Assembly (NCBI RefSeq): GCF_014647835.1
Contig: NZ_BMPY01000028.1
Location: forward strand, 38,473 to 102,472
DNA: 64,000 nt
Origin: Microbispora rosea subsp. aerata
GTDB lineage: Bacteria > Actinomycetota > Actinomycetes > Streptosporangiales > Streptosporangiaceae
Direction of reading: 5' to 3'
The position numbers were made by a program, and so were the translations under genes. The notes beneath the pieces are model-generated. The model saw nothing but the letters and a program-made list of their open reading frames with translations, was not told the DNA's origin and searched no databases. Positions within the stretch are counted from its first letter, which is position 1; every line of letters begins with the position of its first letter. Shown here in pieces: positions 8,232 through 17,693 of the stretch.

Positions 8232-9503
8232 ATGAGCACCGTCGTCCTCGACAATGTGACGAAGATCTACCCGGGGGGATACCTCGCGGTCGACCGCATG
8301 AACCTGCGTGCGGACGAGGGAGAGCTCCTCGTCCTGCTCGGGCCGTCCGGCTGCGGGAAGTCCACGCTGCTGCGCATGATCGCGGGGCTGGAGGAGATCA
8401 CCTCCGGTGACCTGTGGCTGGGCGGGCAGCTCGCCAACCATCTCGCCCCCCGGGACCGGGACGTCGCGATGGTCTTCCAGAACGGCGCCCTGTATCCCCA
8501 CCGGACGGTACGCGGCAACCTGTCCTTCCCGCTGGAGATCGCCAAGGCGGACCCCACCATGGTGAAGCAGCGGGTCGTCGAGCTGTCACGCGCGCTGCAC
8601 ATCGACGAGACGCTGGACCGGCGGCCGGGCACGCTGTCGGGTGGTCAACGCCAGCGTGTGGCGATGGGCCGCGCGATCGTGCGCCAGCCCTCGCTGTTCC
8701 TGATGGACGAGCCGCTGTCCAACCTGGACGCCGGCATGCGCACCGAGCTGCGCATGGAGATCTCGTCGCTGGTGCGCGCCCTCGGGGTCACCACCATCTA
8801 CGTGACACACGACCAGGTCGAGGCGCTCACCCTGGCCGACCGCATCGCCATCATGAACCGGGGCGTGCTGCAGGACATCGGCACCCCGGCGCAGGTCTAC
8901 AACGACCCCGCGACCGCGTTCACCGCCGCGTTCCTCAACTCCCAGCAGCTCAACCTGCTCGCGGCGACCGTGCGCACCCCGCAGAACCAGTTCATCATGC
9001 TCGACTTCGGCCCGCACCAGATCACCATGCCCTGGACCGATCCACGGGCGTACGCGGTGTCACAGCACACCGGCATGCAGATCATCGTGGGGATCCGGCC
9101 GGACGGGCTGGTGCCGGTGCCGGAGCGGACGGAGGGCCCGACCTTCTTCGGCCGGGTCAGGACGCTGGAGTATCACGGCCACGAGTGGCTCGCCTACCTG
9201 GAGGCCGGGATCCCGGCCGTCACCGTGCCGGAGCCGCCGGACCGCCGCCAGCTCAACGGCGGGGGCGCCGGGGGAAGGGCGCGGTCCATGATGCGCCGCC
9301 TGCTGAACGGCTTGGCCGCCGCGGAGGAGGAGCAGCCGCCGCCGACCACGCAGCCGGGCACGCACCGCCGCGCCGACCTGATCGTCAGGCTCGGCAACCG
9401 GCCGGTGTGGCGCGCGGGCGACGCCGGGCGGGTCGCCGTCGACGTCTCCAGGCTCATGCTGTTCACGATGGACGGCAAGCGCATCGACCCGCCGCGCCGC
9501 TAG
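8232..9503 (+). CDS. msmK: ABC transporter ATP-binding protein, MalK/MsmK/UgpC type
   Basis: A 423-residue sugar-importer ATPase. Walker A GPSGCGKST, Q-loop FQNGALYPH, signature LSGGQRQR, Walker B LFLMDEP, and switch His in VTHDQVEA are all intact; beyond residue 240 there is the regulatory OB-like domain of MalK homologues. The C-terminal half carries an atypical Gly/Glu/Pro-rich insertion (around residues 340-380) before a final OB-type strand. It powers the adjacent maltodextrin permeases and perhaps other sugar importers, as MsmK-type ATPases are shared in actinobacteria; no ATPase accompanies the ceb genes here. Start ATG at 8232 follows GGGAGG at about 11 bases. Confidence 0.9.
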   Translation: MSTVVLDNVTKIYPGGYLAVDRMNLRADEGELLVLLGPSGCGKSTLLRMIAGLEEITSGDLWLGGQLANHLAPRDRDVAMVFQNGALYPHRTVRGNLSFPLEIAKADPTMVKQRVVELSRALHIDETLDRRPGTLSGGQRQRVAMGRAIVRQPSLFLMDEPLSNLDAGMRTELRMEISSLVRALGVTTIYVTHDQVEALTLADRIAIMNRGVLQDIGTPAQVYNDPATAFTAAFLNSQQLNLLAATVRTPQNQFIMLDFGPHQITMPWTDPRAYAVSQHTGMQIIVGIRPDGLVPVPERTEGPTFFGRVRTLEYHGHEWLAYLEAGIPAVTVPEPPDRRQLNGGGAGGRARSMMRRLLNGLAAAEEEQPPPTTQPGTHRRADLIVRLGNRPVWRAGDAGRVAVDVSRLMLFTMDGKRIDPPRR

Positions 9504-9511
9504 GTGTTCCG

Positions 9512-10129
9512 CTAGAAGGCGCGGCTGACGCCGCGGGCCAGCACGGAGACGATCCCCACCAGGCGGACGATCTTGTCCAGCTCGGCCCGGTGGAACGCCG
9601 GTCCCTGGGCACGGGCCACCACCAGGTGGACGCCGTCCATCGGCACGCTCGCCAGGTGCAGCCCGCCCTCCTCGAACGCCGCCGCGCGCAGCGGGGTCAG
9701 GTCGGCGGCGGGCACGGTCTGCGGCGCCTGCCAGCTTCCGTGGACGACCTTGCCGTCGGCCGAGTCGACCGCCACCGCCCACTCCGCGCTGACCAGGTCG
9801 GGCACGGCGTCGACCAGGGTGATGTACGCCCGCTCGGGGTCGGCGGCGACGTGGCCGAGCAGGTCGTAGTCGGGGCTCGTGCCGGGCACCTCCCTGGTCG
9901 GCCACACGCCCTCCACGCGGGTGCCCGGCACCACGCCGATCCGGTCGCGCAGCTCGCCGGGCTCGAACACCCCCGACCAGGAGACGGTGAAGTCGTCCAC
10001 CGCGCGGCCCCCCTGCCGCTCCAGCACGGTGACCTGCAGGATGTCCGCCCCCATCACGCCGAACGCGCGCGCCACCTGGCCGAGCACCCCGGGCCGGTCA
10101 GGGAGCGAGACCCGCAGCCGCAGCAACAT
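9512..10129 (-). CDS. ACT-domain protein
   Basis: A 205-residue soluble protein. Residues 1-75 form an ACT domain (LRLRVSLPDRPGVLGQVARA, then GADILQVTVLE), the small-molecule-binding module of amino-acid-regulated enzymes; the rest resembles a GAF-like or uncharacterised domain and has no catalytic motif I recognise. Start ATG 10129 is chosen because AGGAGG lies 9 bases upstream and the ACT strand begins immediately; a longer reading to 10198 lacks such a site. Convergent with the ATPase gene (8-bp gap) and divergent from the pullulanase. Function unknown. Confidence 0.75.
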   Translation of the reverse strand: MLLRLRVSLPDRPGVLGQVARAFGVMGADILQVTVLERQGGRAVDDFTVSWSGVFEPGELRDRIGVVPGTRVEGVWPTREVPGTSPDYDLLGHVAADPERAYITLVDAVPDLVSAEWAVAVDSADGKVVHGSWQAPQTVPAADLTPLRAAAFEEGGLHLASVPMDGVHLVVARAQGPAFHRAELDKIVRLVGIVSVLARGVSRAF

Positions 10130-10171
10130 CCCCCACCACCTCCTCTTCGCGGCCTTCCCATTCGCGACACC

Positions 10172-10202
10172 AACAGTGTCGGACACAGGTTTCGCCACTG
10201 TT
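10172..10202. repeat. Inverted repeats in the ACT-gene/pullulanase divergent gap
   Basis: AACAGTG (10172-10178) and CACTGTT (10196-10202) form a perfect 7-bp inverted repeat; within it GTGTCGGACAC (10176-10186) is a perfect palindrome. They lie in the divergent gap between the ACT-domain gene and the pullulanase and may be a regulator site; no match to a known operator was recognised. Confidence 0.4.
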
Positions 10203-10224
10203 ACACGGGTGGGTCACGGAATGG

Positions 10225-10248
10225 CTGCAATATTTCTGGAAGTTGCAG
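10225..10248 (+). promoter_or_regulatory. Putative MalR-type operator upstream of pullulanase
   Basis: CTGCAA (10225-10230) and TTGCAG (10243-10248) are perfect inverted arms around a 12-base centre that contains TTTCTGGAAG, matching 9 of 10 bases of the half-site upstream of the binding-protein gene. A further GCAATAT...CTTGCA copy follows to 10260. The block ends 32 bp before the pullulanase start. TTGCAG-type repeats are known at MalR-controlled Streptomyces promoters; assignment here is inference. Confidence 0.5.
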
Positions 10249-10291
10249 CAATATCTTGCACGAACCAGTGTCTAACAGTAGCTTCCCGGCC

Positions 10292-13200
10292 ATGGTGACC
10301 CCCCAGCACCGGCGTACGCGCGCGCCCGGGGCAGCCCTGAGGGCAGCGCTCACGGCACTGACCACCGTCACGGCCCTCACCGCCGCGCTCGCCGTCCCGC
10401 CGCTCACACCTCCCGCCGCCGCCGCGCCGCGCCCCCCGGCCGCACCGGGCGCGCCGTCCGACGCCGAACTCGCCCGCGACGCCCTCCGCGCGGACCTGTC
10501 CCGCGAGCGGCTGTACTTCGCGATGACCGACCGGTTCGCCGACGGCGACCCCTCCAACAACCGGGGCGGGCTGTCCGGCGACCGGCTGACGACCGGCTAC
10601 GACCCCACGGACAAGGGCTTCTACCAGGGCGGCGACCTCGCCGGCCTGATCGGCAAGCTCGACTACATCAAGGGCCTCGGCGCCACGGCCGTCTGGCTCA
10701 CGCCGTCGTTCAAGAACCGGCCCGTGCAGGGCGCCGGGGCGGACGCGAGCGCCGGCTACCACGGCTACTGGATCACCGACTTCACCAGGATCGACCCGCA
10801 CCTCGGCACCAACGCGCAGATGAAGCGCCTCGTCAAGGAGGCACACAAGCGCGGCATGAAGGTGTTCTTCGACATCATCACCAACCACACCGCCGACCTC
10901 ATCGACTACAAGGAGAAGACGTACGGCTATCGCGGCAAGGCCGCCCATCCCTACGTGGACGCCTCCGGCCGGGTCTTCGACGACCGCGACTACGCCCTGC
11001 GCGACGACTTCCCGAAGGTGACCGCCGAGTCGTTCCCGTACACGCCGGTGGTGACGGCGAAGACGAAGGTGCCGTCCTGGCTGAACGACCCGACGATGTA
11101 CCACAACCGGGGCGACTCGACCTTCTCCGGCGAGAGCTCCGAGTACGGCGACTTCTCCGGCCTCGACGACCTGTGGACCGAGCGTCCCGAGGTCGTCAAG
11201 GGCATGATCGACATCTACAAGACGTGGGTCAAAGAGACCGGCGTCGACGGCTTCCGCATCGACACCGCCAAGCACGTCAACATGGAGTTCTGGCAGCGTT
11301 TCGCGCCCGCCCTGCACGGCTACGCCGCCAAGCTCGGCAACGACCGGTTCTTCATGTTCGGCGAGGTCTACAGCTCCGACCCCGCGTTCGAGAGCCGCTA
11401 CACGACCACGGGCGGGCTCGACGCCACGCTGGACTTCGGCTTCCAGGAGGCGGCGCGCTCGTTCGCCGGCGGCGGCGACGCCGCGAGCCTCGGCAGGCTG
11501 TACGCCGCCGACGACTACTTCACCGACGCCGACTCCAACGCCTCGTCGCTGCCGACGTTCCTCGGCAACCACGACATGGGCCGGATCGGCTACTTCCTGA
11601 AGCAGGACGACCCCGCGGCGGACGACGCGACGCTGCTCGCCCGCGACCGCCTGGCCCACCAGCTCATGTATCTGACCCGCGGCCAGCCGGTCGTGTACTA
11701 CGGCGACGAACAGGGCTTCACCGGCGGCGGAGGCGACAAGGACGCCCGGCAGCCGATGTTCGCCTCGAAGACGGCCGACTACCTCGACGACGACCTCATC
11801 GGCACGACGGCGACCCACGCGACGGCCAACTTCGTCACCACCCATCCCCTCTACACCTCGATCGCCGAGCTGGCCCGGCTGCGCGACCGCTACCCCGCGC
11901 TGGCTGACGGCGCCCAGATCGTGCGGCTGGCGAGCGGGAACGTGTTCGCGTTCTCCCGGATCGCCGCCAAGGAGCGGGTCGAGTTCGTGGTGGCGCTCAA
12001 CAACGGCGCGGCGGCCAGGGCCGTGCGGATCCCGACCTACTCCCCCGGCGCCTCCTTCACCCAGGTGTACGGCGGGGCGGCGAGGCTCACCAGCGGCTCC
12101 GACGGGACGCTGGCGGTGACCGTGCCGCCGCTGTCGGCCGTCGTCTACCGCGCGGACAAGCCCCTGGCCGCTCCCGCGGCGGCTCCGCGGGTCACCCTCA
12201 CCCTGCCCGGCCAGACCCTGCGCGGCACGGCCGACGACGGCCGCGTGCCGATCTCCGCCGAGGTGCCCGGCGACGGGTTCGCGCAGGTCACCTTCGCCGT
12301 CAAGGCCGGGGAGGCGCCCTGGCGGGTGCTCGGCACCGACGACGCGCCCAACGGGCGCACCTACCGCGTCTTCCACGACCTCACCGGCGTGCCCGAGGGC
12401 GCCCCGCTCACGTACAAGGCCGTGGTGAAGGACTCGGCGGGCCGGTACGCCTCCGCCACGGCGACCGCCACCGCCGGCCCCGAGCCCGCGGCGGAGGAGC
12501 CGGGCGCGGTCACGCGCGACTACCTGGTGGTCCACTACAAGCGCGCCGGCGGCGACTACGACGGCTGGGGCCTGCACGCCTGGGGCGACATCGACCAGAC
12601 CGTCGAGTGGGGCTCGCCGGTCGCGTTCGAGGGCGAGGACGCCTTCGGCCGCTTCGCCTGGCTGAAGCTCAAGCCCGGCGCGACCGAGGTCGGACTGATC
12701 ACCCACAGGGGCGACACCAAGGACCAGGGCGACCGCATGGTCAACCCGGCGCGCACCGGCGAGGTGTGGCTCGTCGAGGGCAGGCCCGAGGTGTACGCCT
12801 CCAGGGCCGCCGCCGAGGGATACGCCACGATCCACTACCACCGGCCCGACGGCGCGTACGACGGCTGGGGCCTGCACCTGTGGGGCGAGGCGATCGCCGA
12901 CGGCGCGGGCACCGACTGGAGCTCCCCGCGCCCGCCGGACGGGACGGACTCCTTCGGGGCCTTCTGGCGGGTGCCGCTGAAGAACGCCGACGCGCCGCTG
13001 AACTACATCATCCACAAGGGCGACACGAAGGACCCCGGCCCCGACCAGTCGTTCGTCCCGGCGCGGCAGCCCGAGGCGTACGTCACCTCGGGCGGGACGG
13101 CGATCCACGCGAGCGCGGCGGCGGCCCGGAACGTCGCGGTGCTGCACTACCACCGCGAGGACGGCGACTACACCGGCTGGGGCCTGCATTTCTGGGGCGA

Positions 13201-16012
13201 CGCCGCCGGCTCGGTCGAGTGGGGCGACCCGCTGAAGCCGGCCGGGACCGACGCCTTCGGCGTGTACTTCGAGGTGCCGCTCAAGGACGACGCGAAGACG
13301 CTCGGCTGGATCATCCACAAGGGCGACGTCAAGGACCAGCAGGCCGACCAGGCGCTCGACCTCGGCGTAACCGGCCACGAGGCGTGGAAACTGTCGGGTG
13401 TGGACGGATACCTGCTGCCGCAGCCCGCGTCCTTCGGGGCGGACGCCGACCTGACCAAGGCGACGGCCCAGTGGATCGACCGGGACACGGTCGCCTGGAA
13501 GGGCAGGGTCGCCGAGGCGAACCGCTACGCGCTGGCCTACTCCCCGAAGGGCGACATCGCCTACGCCAAGGGCGACCTGACCGGGGACGTCCACCTCATC
13601 CGCCTGACGCCCGGGCGGCTCACCGAGGCGCAGCAGGCCGCCCGGCCGCATCTGGCGGCGTACGGCGGGCTGAAGGTGGACCCGCGCGACGCCGACCTCG
13701 TGCGCGACGCGCTGCGCGGCCAGGTCGTGGCGATCGAGCGCGGGCCCTCCGGCGCGCTGCTGACCGCCACGGGCGTGCAGATCCCCGGCGTGCTCGACGA
13801 CCTGTACGCCGGGGCCGCGAAGGTCCCGCTCGGGCCGACCGGCCGCGGCGGGCTCGCGGTGTGGGCGCCCACGGCCCGGAAGGTCGAGCTGGCCCTGTAC
13901 GACGGTCCCGACGGCGACCGCAGGACGGTGCACCGGATGCGCCGCGACGACGCCACCGGCGTGTGGTCGATCGACGGCCCGGCCTCGTGGCGGGGCAAGT
14001 ACTACACCTACCTCGTCACCGTCTACGCCCCCGCCGCCGGGAAGATCGTGACCAACGAGGTGACCGACCCCTACAGCCTGTCGGTCTCGACGGGCTCGGG
14101 GCGCAGCCAGATCGTCGACCTCGGCGACCGGGCGCTGCGGCCCGCCGGATGGACCTCGCTGAGGAAGCCCCCGGCGGTGCGCCAGGACCGGGCCTCGATC
14201 TACGAACTGCACGTGCGCGACTTCTCCGCCTCCGACGCCACGGTCCCCGAGGCCGAGCGCGGCACTTACAAGGCGTTCACCGAGGCCGGCAGCGCGGGGA
14301 TGACCGAGCTGCGGAGCCTGGCCGAGGACGGGCTGACCCACGTGCACCTGCTGCCGGCCTTCGACTTCGCCACCGTGCCGGATCGGAAGGCCGACCGCAC
14401 CGAGCCGGGCTGCGACCTGGCCGCGCTGCCGCCCGACTCCGACCGCCAGCAGGCGTGCGTCGCGGAGACGGCCGCGAAGGACTCGTTCAACTGGGGCTAC
14501 GACCCGCTGCACTACACCGTGCCGGAGGGGTCGTACGCCACGGACCCGGACAAGCGGATCAAGGAGTTCCGCGAGATGGTCGCGGCCCTCAACGGGGCGG
14601 GCCTGCGGGTGGTCATGGACGTCGTCTACAACCACACCCACGCCGCCGGCCAGGACCCGGGGAGCGTGCTCGACCGCGTCGTGCCCGGCTATTACCACCG
14701 GCTCTTGGACGACGGCACGGTGGCCACCTCCACCTGCTGCGCGAACACCGCCCCCGAGCACACGATGATGGGCCGGCTCGTCGTCGACTCGGTCGTCACC
14801 TGGGCGAAGCAATACAAGATCGACGGCTTCCGGTTCGACCTGATGGGCCACCACCCCAAGGCCAACATCCTGGCCGTGCGCGAGGCGCTCGACGCGCTCA
14901 CGCCCGCAAAGGACGGCGTGGACGGCAAGTCGATCATCCTGTACGGCGAGGGCTGGAACTTCGGCGAGGTGGCCGACAACGCCAGGTTCGAGCAGGCCAC
15001 CCAGGCCAACATGGCCGGCACCGGCATCGGCACCTTCAACGACCGGCTGCGCGACGCCGTGCGCGGCGGCTCTCCGTTCGACGCCGACCCGGGCATCCGG
15101 GGCTTCGGCTCCGGCCTGGGCGACGAGCCCGGCGACCGGCTCGCGCACTACGAGGACATGATCAAGGTCGGGCTCGCGGGCAACCTGCGCGACTTCACGT
15201 TCACCGGGTCGTCCGGCGCGCCGGTCAAGGGCTCGGAGGTCGACTACAACGGCGCGCCCGCGGGGTACGCCGCCACGCCGGCCGACTCGGTGACGTACGT
15301 CGACGCCCACGACAACGAGACCCTGTTCGACGCGCTCGCCTACAAGCTGCCCGCCGGCACCCCGATGGCCGACCGGGTCAGGATGCAGACGCTGTCGCTG
15401 GCGACGGCCCTGCTCGGCCAGGGCACGGCCTTCGTCCACGCGGGCAGCGAGCGGCTGCGGTCCAAGTCTCTCGACCGCAACTCCTACGACTCGGGCGACT
15501 GGTTCAACCGCCTGCTGTGGGACTGCCGCCAGGGCAACGGGTTCGGCGGCGGCCTGCCGCCCGCGCGGGACAACGAGGCGCGCTGGCCGTACGCGCGGCC
15601 CCTGCTCGCCGACCCCGCGCTGCGGCCGGACTGCGCGGCGATCGGGGCGGCCCGGGCGAGGTTCGGCGAGCTGCTGCGGATCCGCTACTCCTCCCCCGCC
15701 TTCTCGCTGGGCTCCGCGGCGGAGATCGGCAGGCGGGTCTCCTTCCCGCCGTCCGGCACGCCCGGTGTGATCGTCATGCGCATCGACGCCGCCGGCGTCG
15801 ATCCCGCGAACAAGGCGATCTACGTGGTGTTCAACGCCACCGGGAAGACGGCCGCACCCTCTGTGCCCGCGCTGAAGGGCGCCGAGGTCGCGCTGCACCC
15901 GGTGCAGGCGGCGTCGGACGACACGGTGGTGCGGCAGGCGTCGGCGGACCCGGCGACCGGCACGCTGACCGTGCCCGCCCGCACGGTCGCGGTGTTCACC
16001 GAGACGCCATAA
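10292..16012 (+). CDS. pulA: Secreted bifunctional alpha-amylase / type I pullulanase with three PUD modules
   Basis: A 1906-residue extracellular starch-degrading enzyme. Order: signal peptide (residues 1-48, ending in an Ala-rich cleavage region); GH13 alpha-amylase domain with nucleophile Asp at about 324 in GFRIDTAKH, Glu 358 in FGEVYSSD and FLGNHD; beta-sandwich linker; three pullulanase-associated (PUD/CBM41) starch-binding modules starting near 739, 843 and 946, each with a YxGWGLHxWG core; an N-domain of pullulanases; and a GH13_14 pullulanase domain with NWGYDP, Asp about 1516 in [10 protein letters not shown], Glu about 1553 in YGEGWNFGE and [10 protein letters not shown]. It cuts alpha-1,4 and alpha-1,6 bonds, feeding the adjacent maltodextrin importer. 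ATG at 10292 is used; a GTG follows directly. No close upstream ribosome site is evident. Confidence 0.92.
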   Translation: MVTPQHRRTRAPGAALRAALTALTTVTALTAALAVPPLTPPAAAAPRPPAAPGAPSDAELARDALRADLSRERLYFAMTDRFADGDPSNNRGGLSGDRLTTGYDPTDKGFYQGGDLAGLIGKLDYIKGLGATAVWLTPSFKNRPVQGAGADASAGYHGYWITDFTRIDPHLGTNAQMKRLVKEAHKRGMKVFFDIITNHTADLIDYKEKTYGYRGKAAHPYVDASGRVFDDRDYALRDDFPKVTAESFPYTPVVTAKTKVPSWLNDPTMYHNRGDSTFSGESSEYGDFSGLDDLWTERPEVVKGMIDIYKTWVKETGVDGFRIDTAKHVNMEFWQRFAPALHGYAAKLGNDRFFMFGEVYSSDPAFESRYTTTGGLDATLDFGFQEAARSFAGGGDAASLGRLYAADDYFTDADSNASSLPTFLGNHDMGRIGYFLKQDDPAADDATLLARDRLAHQLMYLTRGQPVVYYGDEQGFTGGGGDKDARQPMFASKTADYLDDDLIGTTATHATANFVTTHPLYTSIAELARLRDRYPALADGAQIVRLASGNVFAFSRIAAKERVEFVVALNNGAAARAVRIPTYSPGASFTQVYGGAARLTSGSDGTLAVTVPPLSAVVYRADKPLAAPAAAPRVTLTLPGQTLRGTADDGRVPISAEVPGDGFAQVTFAVKAGEAPWRVLGTDDAPNGRTYRVFHDLTGVPEGAPLTYKAVVKDSAGRYASATATATAGPEPAAEEPGAVTRDYLVVHYKRAGGDYDGWGLHAWGDIDQTVEWGSPVAFEGEDAFGRFAWLKLKPGATEVGLITHRGDTKDQGDRMVNPARTGEVWLVEGRPEVYASRAAAEGYATIHYHRPDGAYDGWGLHLWGEAIADGAGTDWSSPRPPDGTDSFGAFWRVPLKNADAPLNYIIHKGDTKDPGPDQSFVPARQPEAYVTSGGTAIHASAAAARNVAVLHYHREDGDYTGWGLHFWGDAAGSVEWGDPLKPAGTDAFGVYFEVPLKDDAKTLGWIIHKGDVKDQQADQALDLGVTGHEAWKLSGVDGYLLPQPASFGADADLTKATAQWIDRDTVAWKGRVAEANRYALAYSPKGDIAYAKGDLTGDVHLIRLTPGRLTEAQQAARPHLAAYGGLKVDPRDADLVRDALRGQVVAIERGPSGALLTATGVQIPGVLDDLYAGAAKVPLGPTGRGGLAVWAPTARKVELALYDGPDGDRRTVHRMRRDDATGVWSIDGPASWRGKYYTYLVTVYAPAAGKIVTNEVTDPYSLSVSTGSGRSQIVDLGDRALRPAGWTSLRKPPAVRQDRASIYELHVRDFSASDATVPEAERGTYKAFTEAGSAGMTELRSLAEDGLTHVHLLPAFDFATVPDRKADRTEPGCDLAALPPDSDRQQACVAETAAKDSFNWGYDPLHYTVPEGSYATDPDKRIKEFREMVAALNGAGLRVVMDVVYNHTHAAGQDPGSVLDRVVPGYYHRLLDDGTVATSTCCANTAPEHTMMGRLVVDSVVTWAKQYKIDGFRFDLMGHHPKANILAVREALDALTPAKDGVDGKSIILYGEGWNFGEVADNARFEQATQANMAGTGIGTFNDRLRDAVRGGSPFDADPGIRGFGSGLGDEPGDRLAHYEDMIKVGLAGNLRDFTFTGSSGAPVKGSEVDYNGAPAGYAATPADSVTYVDAHDNETLFDALAYKLPAGTPMADRVRMQTLSLATALLGQGTAFVHAGSERLRSKSLDRNSYDSGDWFNRLLWDCRQGNGFGGGLPPARDNEARWPYARPLLADPALRPDCAAIGAARARFGELLRIRYSSPAFSLGSAAEIGRRVSFPPSGTPGVIVMRIDAAGVDPANKAIYVVFNATGKTAAPSVPALKGAEVALHPVQAASDDTVVRQASADPATGTLTVPARTVAVFTETP

Positions 16013-16023
16013 GGGATGGCGTT

Positions 16024-16054
16024 GGTGGCGCGTCCCGGCCCGGGGCGCGCCACC
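16024..16054 (+). terminator. Hairpin after the pullulanase gene
   Basis: GGTGGCGCG (16024-16032) pairs with CGCGCCACC (16046-16054), with a short inner GC stem in the loop, 12 bp after the pullulanase stop. No T-tract follows. Confidence 0.6.
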
Positions 16055-16153
16055 GACCAGGCTTGCGGAGTAATGGGAGACTTTGGGCATCTTTGGCGGG
16101 AGCTTTTCGGTGTCGCGAGTTTCCCTAAAGATGACCATGAGTAGCCTCGGGTA

Positions 16154-17569
16154 ATGCTCCTCCCCAGGCGCTCCCCGTCGCTGCGAGCCCGGCTGGCACT
16201 CCTCGCCACCGGGACCGCCGCGATCCTCCTGATCCCGCTCGCGATCCTGGTGCACGTGCTCGTCCGGGACATGGTCGCGGACCAGATCTGGGACGAGAGC
16301 CTGAACACCGCCACGCACGTCGCCGCGCAGGTCCGCGACGGACGCCTGAGCGACCCCATCCCGGTCGGCGAGAACGGCATCAACCTGATCGAGGTGACGA
16401 GGCCGGACGGCCGGATCGTCGCCGAGAGCGCCGCCGCCAGGGCCCTGACGCGCCTGAGCCCGTTACGCCCGGCGCCCGACCGCGAGATCACCCAGACCAC
16501 GGCCTGCTCGCCCGCCGGGCGGGACTGCCTCTACGTGACCGTGCTGCGGGTGTCCCCCGACTCCGGCCCGGCCCTCATCTACGCCGGCCGGGCGGCCCCG
16601 CCGATCCTCGGCACCCCCTTCGCGCTGCCGTCGCTGTTCCTCCTGGCCCTGCTGCTCACCGCCCTGGCGGGCTGGACGGCGTACAAGGTCACCGGCCGCG
16701 CGCTGCGGCCCGTGGAGGCGATCCGGTCGGAGCTCGCCGAGATCAACGAGAACAACCCCGGCGGCCGGGTGCCCGAGCCGCCGGGCGACGACGAGTTCTC
16801 CCGGCTGGCCCAGGCGGCCAACGACGCGCTGTCCCGGCTGGACATGTCGATCCAGCGGCAGCGGCAGTTCGCCGCCGACGCCTCGCACGAGCTGCTCACC
16901 CCCATCACCGGGATCCGCGCCCAGCTGGAGAGCGCGCGGCTGCACCCGGAGGACACCGACGAGGCCGTCCGCGCCGCGCTGCGCGACACCGAGCGTCTGG
17001 AGGCGATCGTCGCCGACCTGCTCCTGCTCGCCCGGATCCCGACGGTCCCCGAGACCGCCAGGGAGGAGGTCGACCTGTCCCACCTGGTCGCCTGCGAGGT
17101 CGAGCGGCGGCACGAGCGGCTGCCGACCCACCTCCACAACACCCCCGGCGTGATCGTCCGGGGCATGCGCAGGCACCTCACCCGGGTGGTGGCGAACCTG
17201 CTCGACAACGCCGAGCGGCACGCGCTGACCCTGGTCTGCGTACGGCTCGAGCGCACGGAGGACGAGGCCGTCCTGCACGTGCGCAACGACGGCCGGCCGA
17301 TCTCCGAGGCCGACTGCGAGCGGATCTTCGAGCGGTTCTACCGCACCGACACCGCGCGCAGCCGCGACCGCGGCGGCACCGGCCTCGGCCTGGCCATCGC
17401 CCGGGAGGTCGTGGAGGCGCACGGCGGCTCGATCCGGGTCGAGAACGTCACCGACGGCGAGCCGGGCGTGCGGTTCGTGATCAGGTTGCCGCTGGTTCCG
17501 GGCGCCGCCGCCCCGGTGAGCGGCGACACGGTGAGCGGCGACACGGCGGGCGGCGACACGGAAAGTTAA
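16154..17569 (+). CDS. Membrane sensor histidine kinase (lone)
   Basis: A 471-residue two-component kinase. Membrane segments at about 20-42 and 156-176 flank an extracellular sensor of about 110 residues with two Cys (CSPAGRDC) that could form a disulfide. A HAMP domain follows, then HisKA with the phospho-accepting His 245 in DASHELLTP, and a HATPase_c domain with NLLDNAERH (N box) and GGTGLGLAI (G box). The tail ends in three SGDT-like repeats. No response regulator gene is adjacent, so the partner is elsewhere. Codon 104 is a TTA Leu codon, rare in such GC-rich DNA. Signal sensed is unknown; proximity to starch genes is the only hint. Confidence 0.88.
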   Translation: MLLPRRSPSLRARLALLATGTAAILLIPLAILVHVLVRDMVADQIWDESLNTATHVAAQVRDGRLSDPIPVGENGINLIEVTRPDGRIVAESAAARALTRLSPLRPAPDREITQTTACSPAGRDCLYVTVLRVSPDSGPALIYAGRAAPPILGTPFALPSLFLLALLLTALAGWTAYKVTGRALRPVEAIRSELAEINENNPGGRVPEPPGDDEFSRLAQAANDALSRLDMSIQRQRQFAADASHELLTPITGIRAQLESARLHPEDTDEAVRAALRDTERLEAIVADLLLLARIPTVPETAREEVDLSHLVACEVERRHERLPTHLHNTPGVIVRGMRRHLTRVVANLLDNAERHALTLVCVRLERTEDEAVLHVRNDGRPISEADCERIFERFYRTDTARSRDRGGTGLGLAIAREVVEAHGGSIRVENVTDGEPGVRFVIRLPLVPGAAAPVSGDTVSGDTAGGDTES

Positions 17570-17693
17570 CAGGCGCGCCCCTGGTCGTTCAGCCGAGTAA
17601 CCCCGAACGAAAGGACCTGCTGGCTAGTTTTCGGGACACCCGGCCCCCTTGGGTCACACGGGTCCCCCGAAGTCGCAGGTAGAGGAGTCACTC

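Noticed and set aside
8414-10291. Upstream extension of the pullulanase frame through the ATPase and ACT genes
   Set aside because: It overlaps two real genes in other frames; the signal peptide starts at 10292.
10214-16318. A 2034-codon open frame antisense to the pullulanase
   Set aside because: It is the complementary frame of a GC-rich gene whose plus strand has complete GH13 motifs; its composition (His/Arg/Val/Gly-rich) and lack of motifs mark it as a shadow.
16154-17569. A complete two-component system
   Set aside because: No response regulator gene lies on either side; only the kinase is present.
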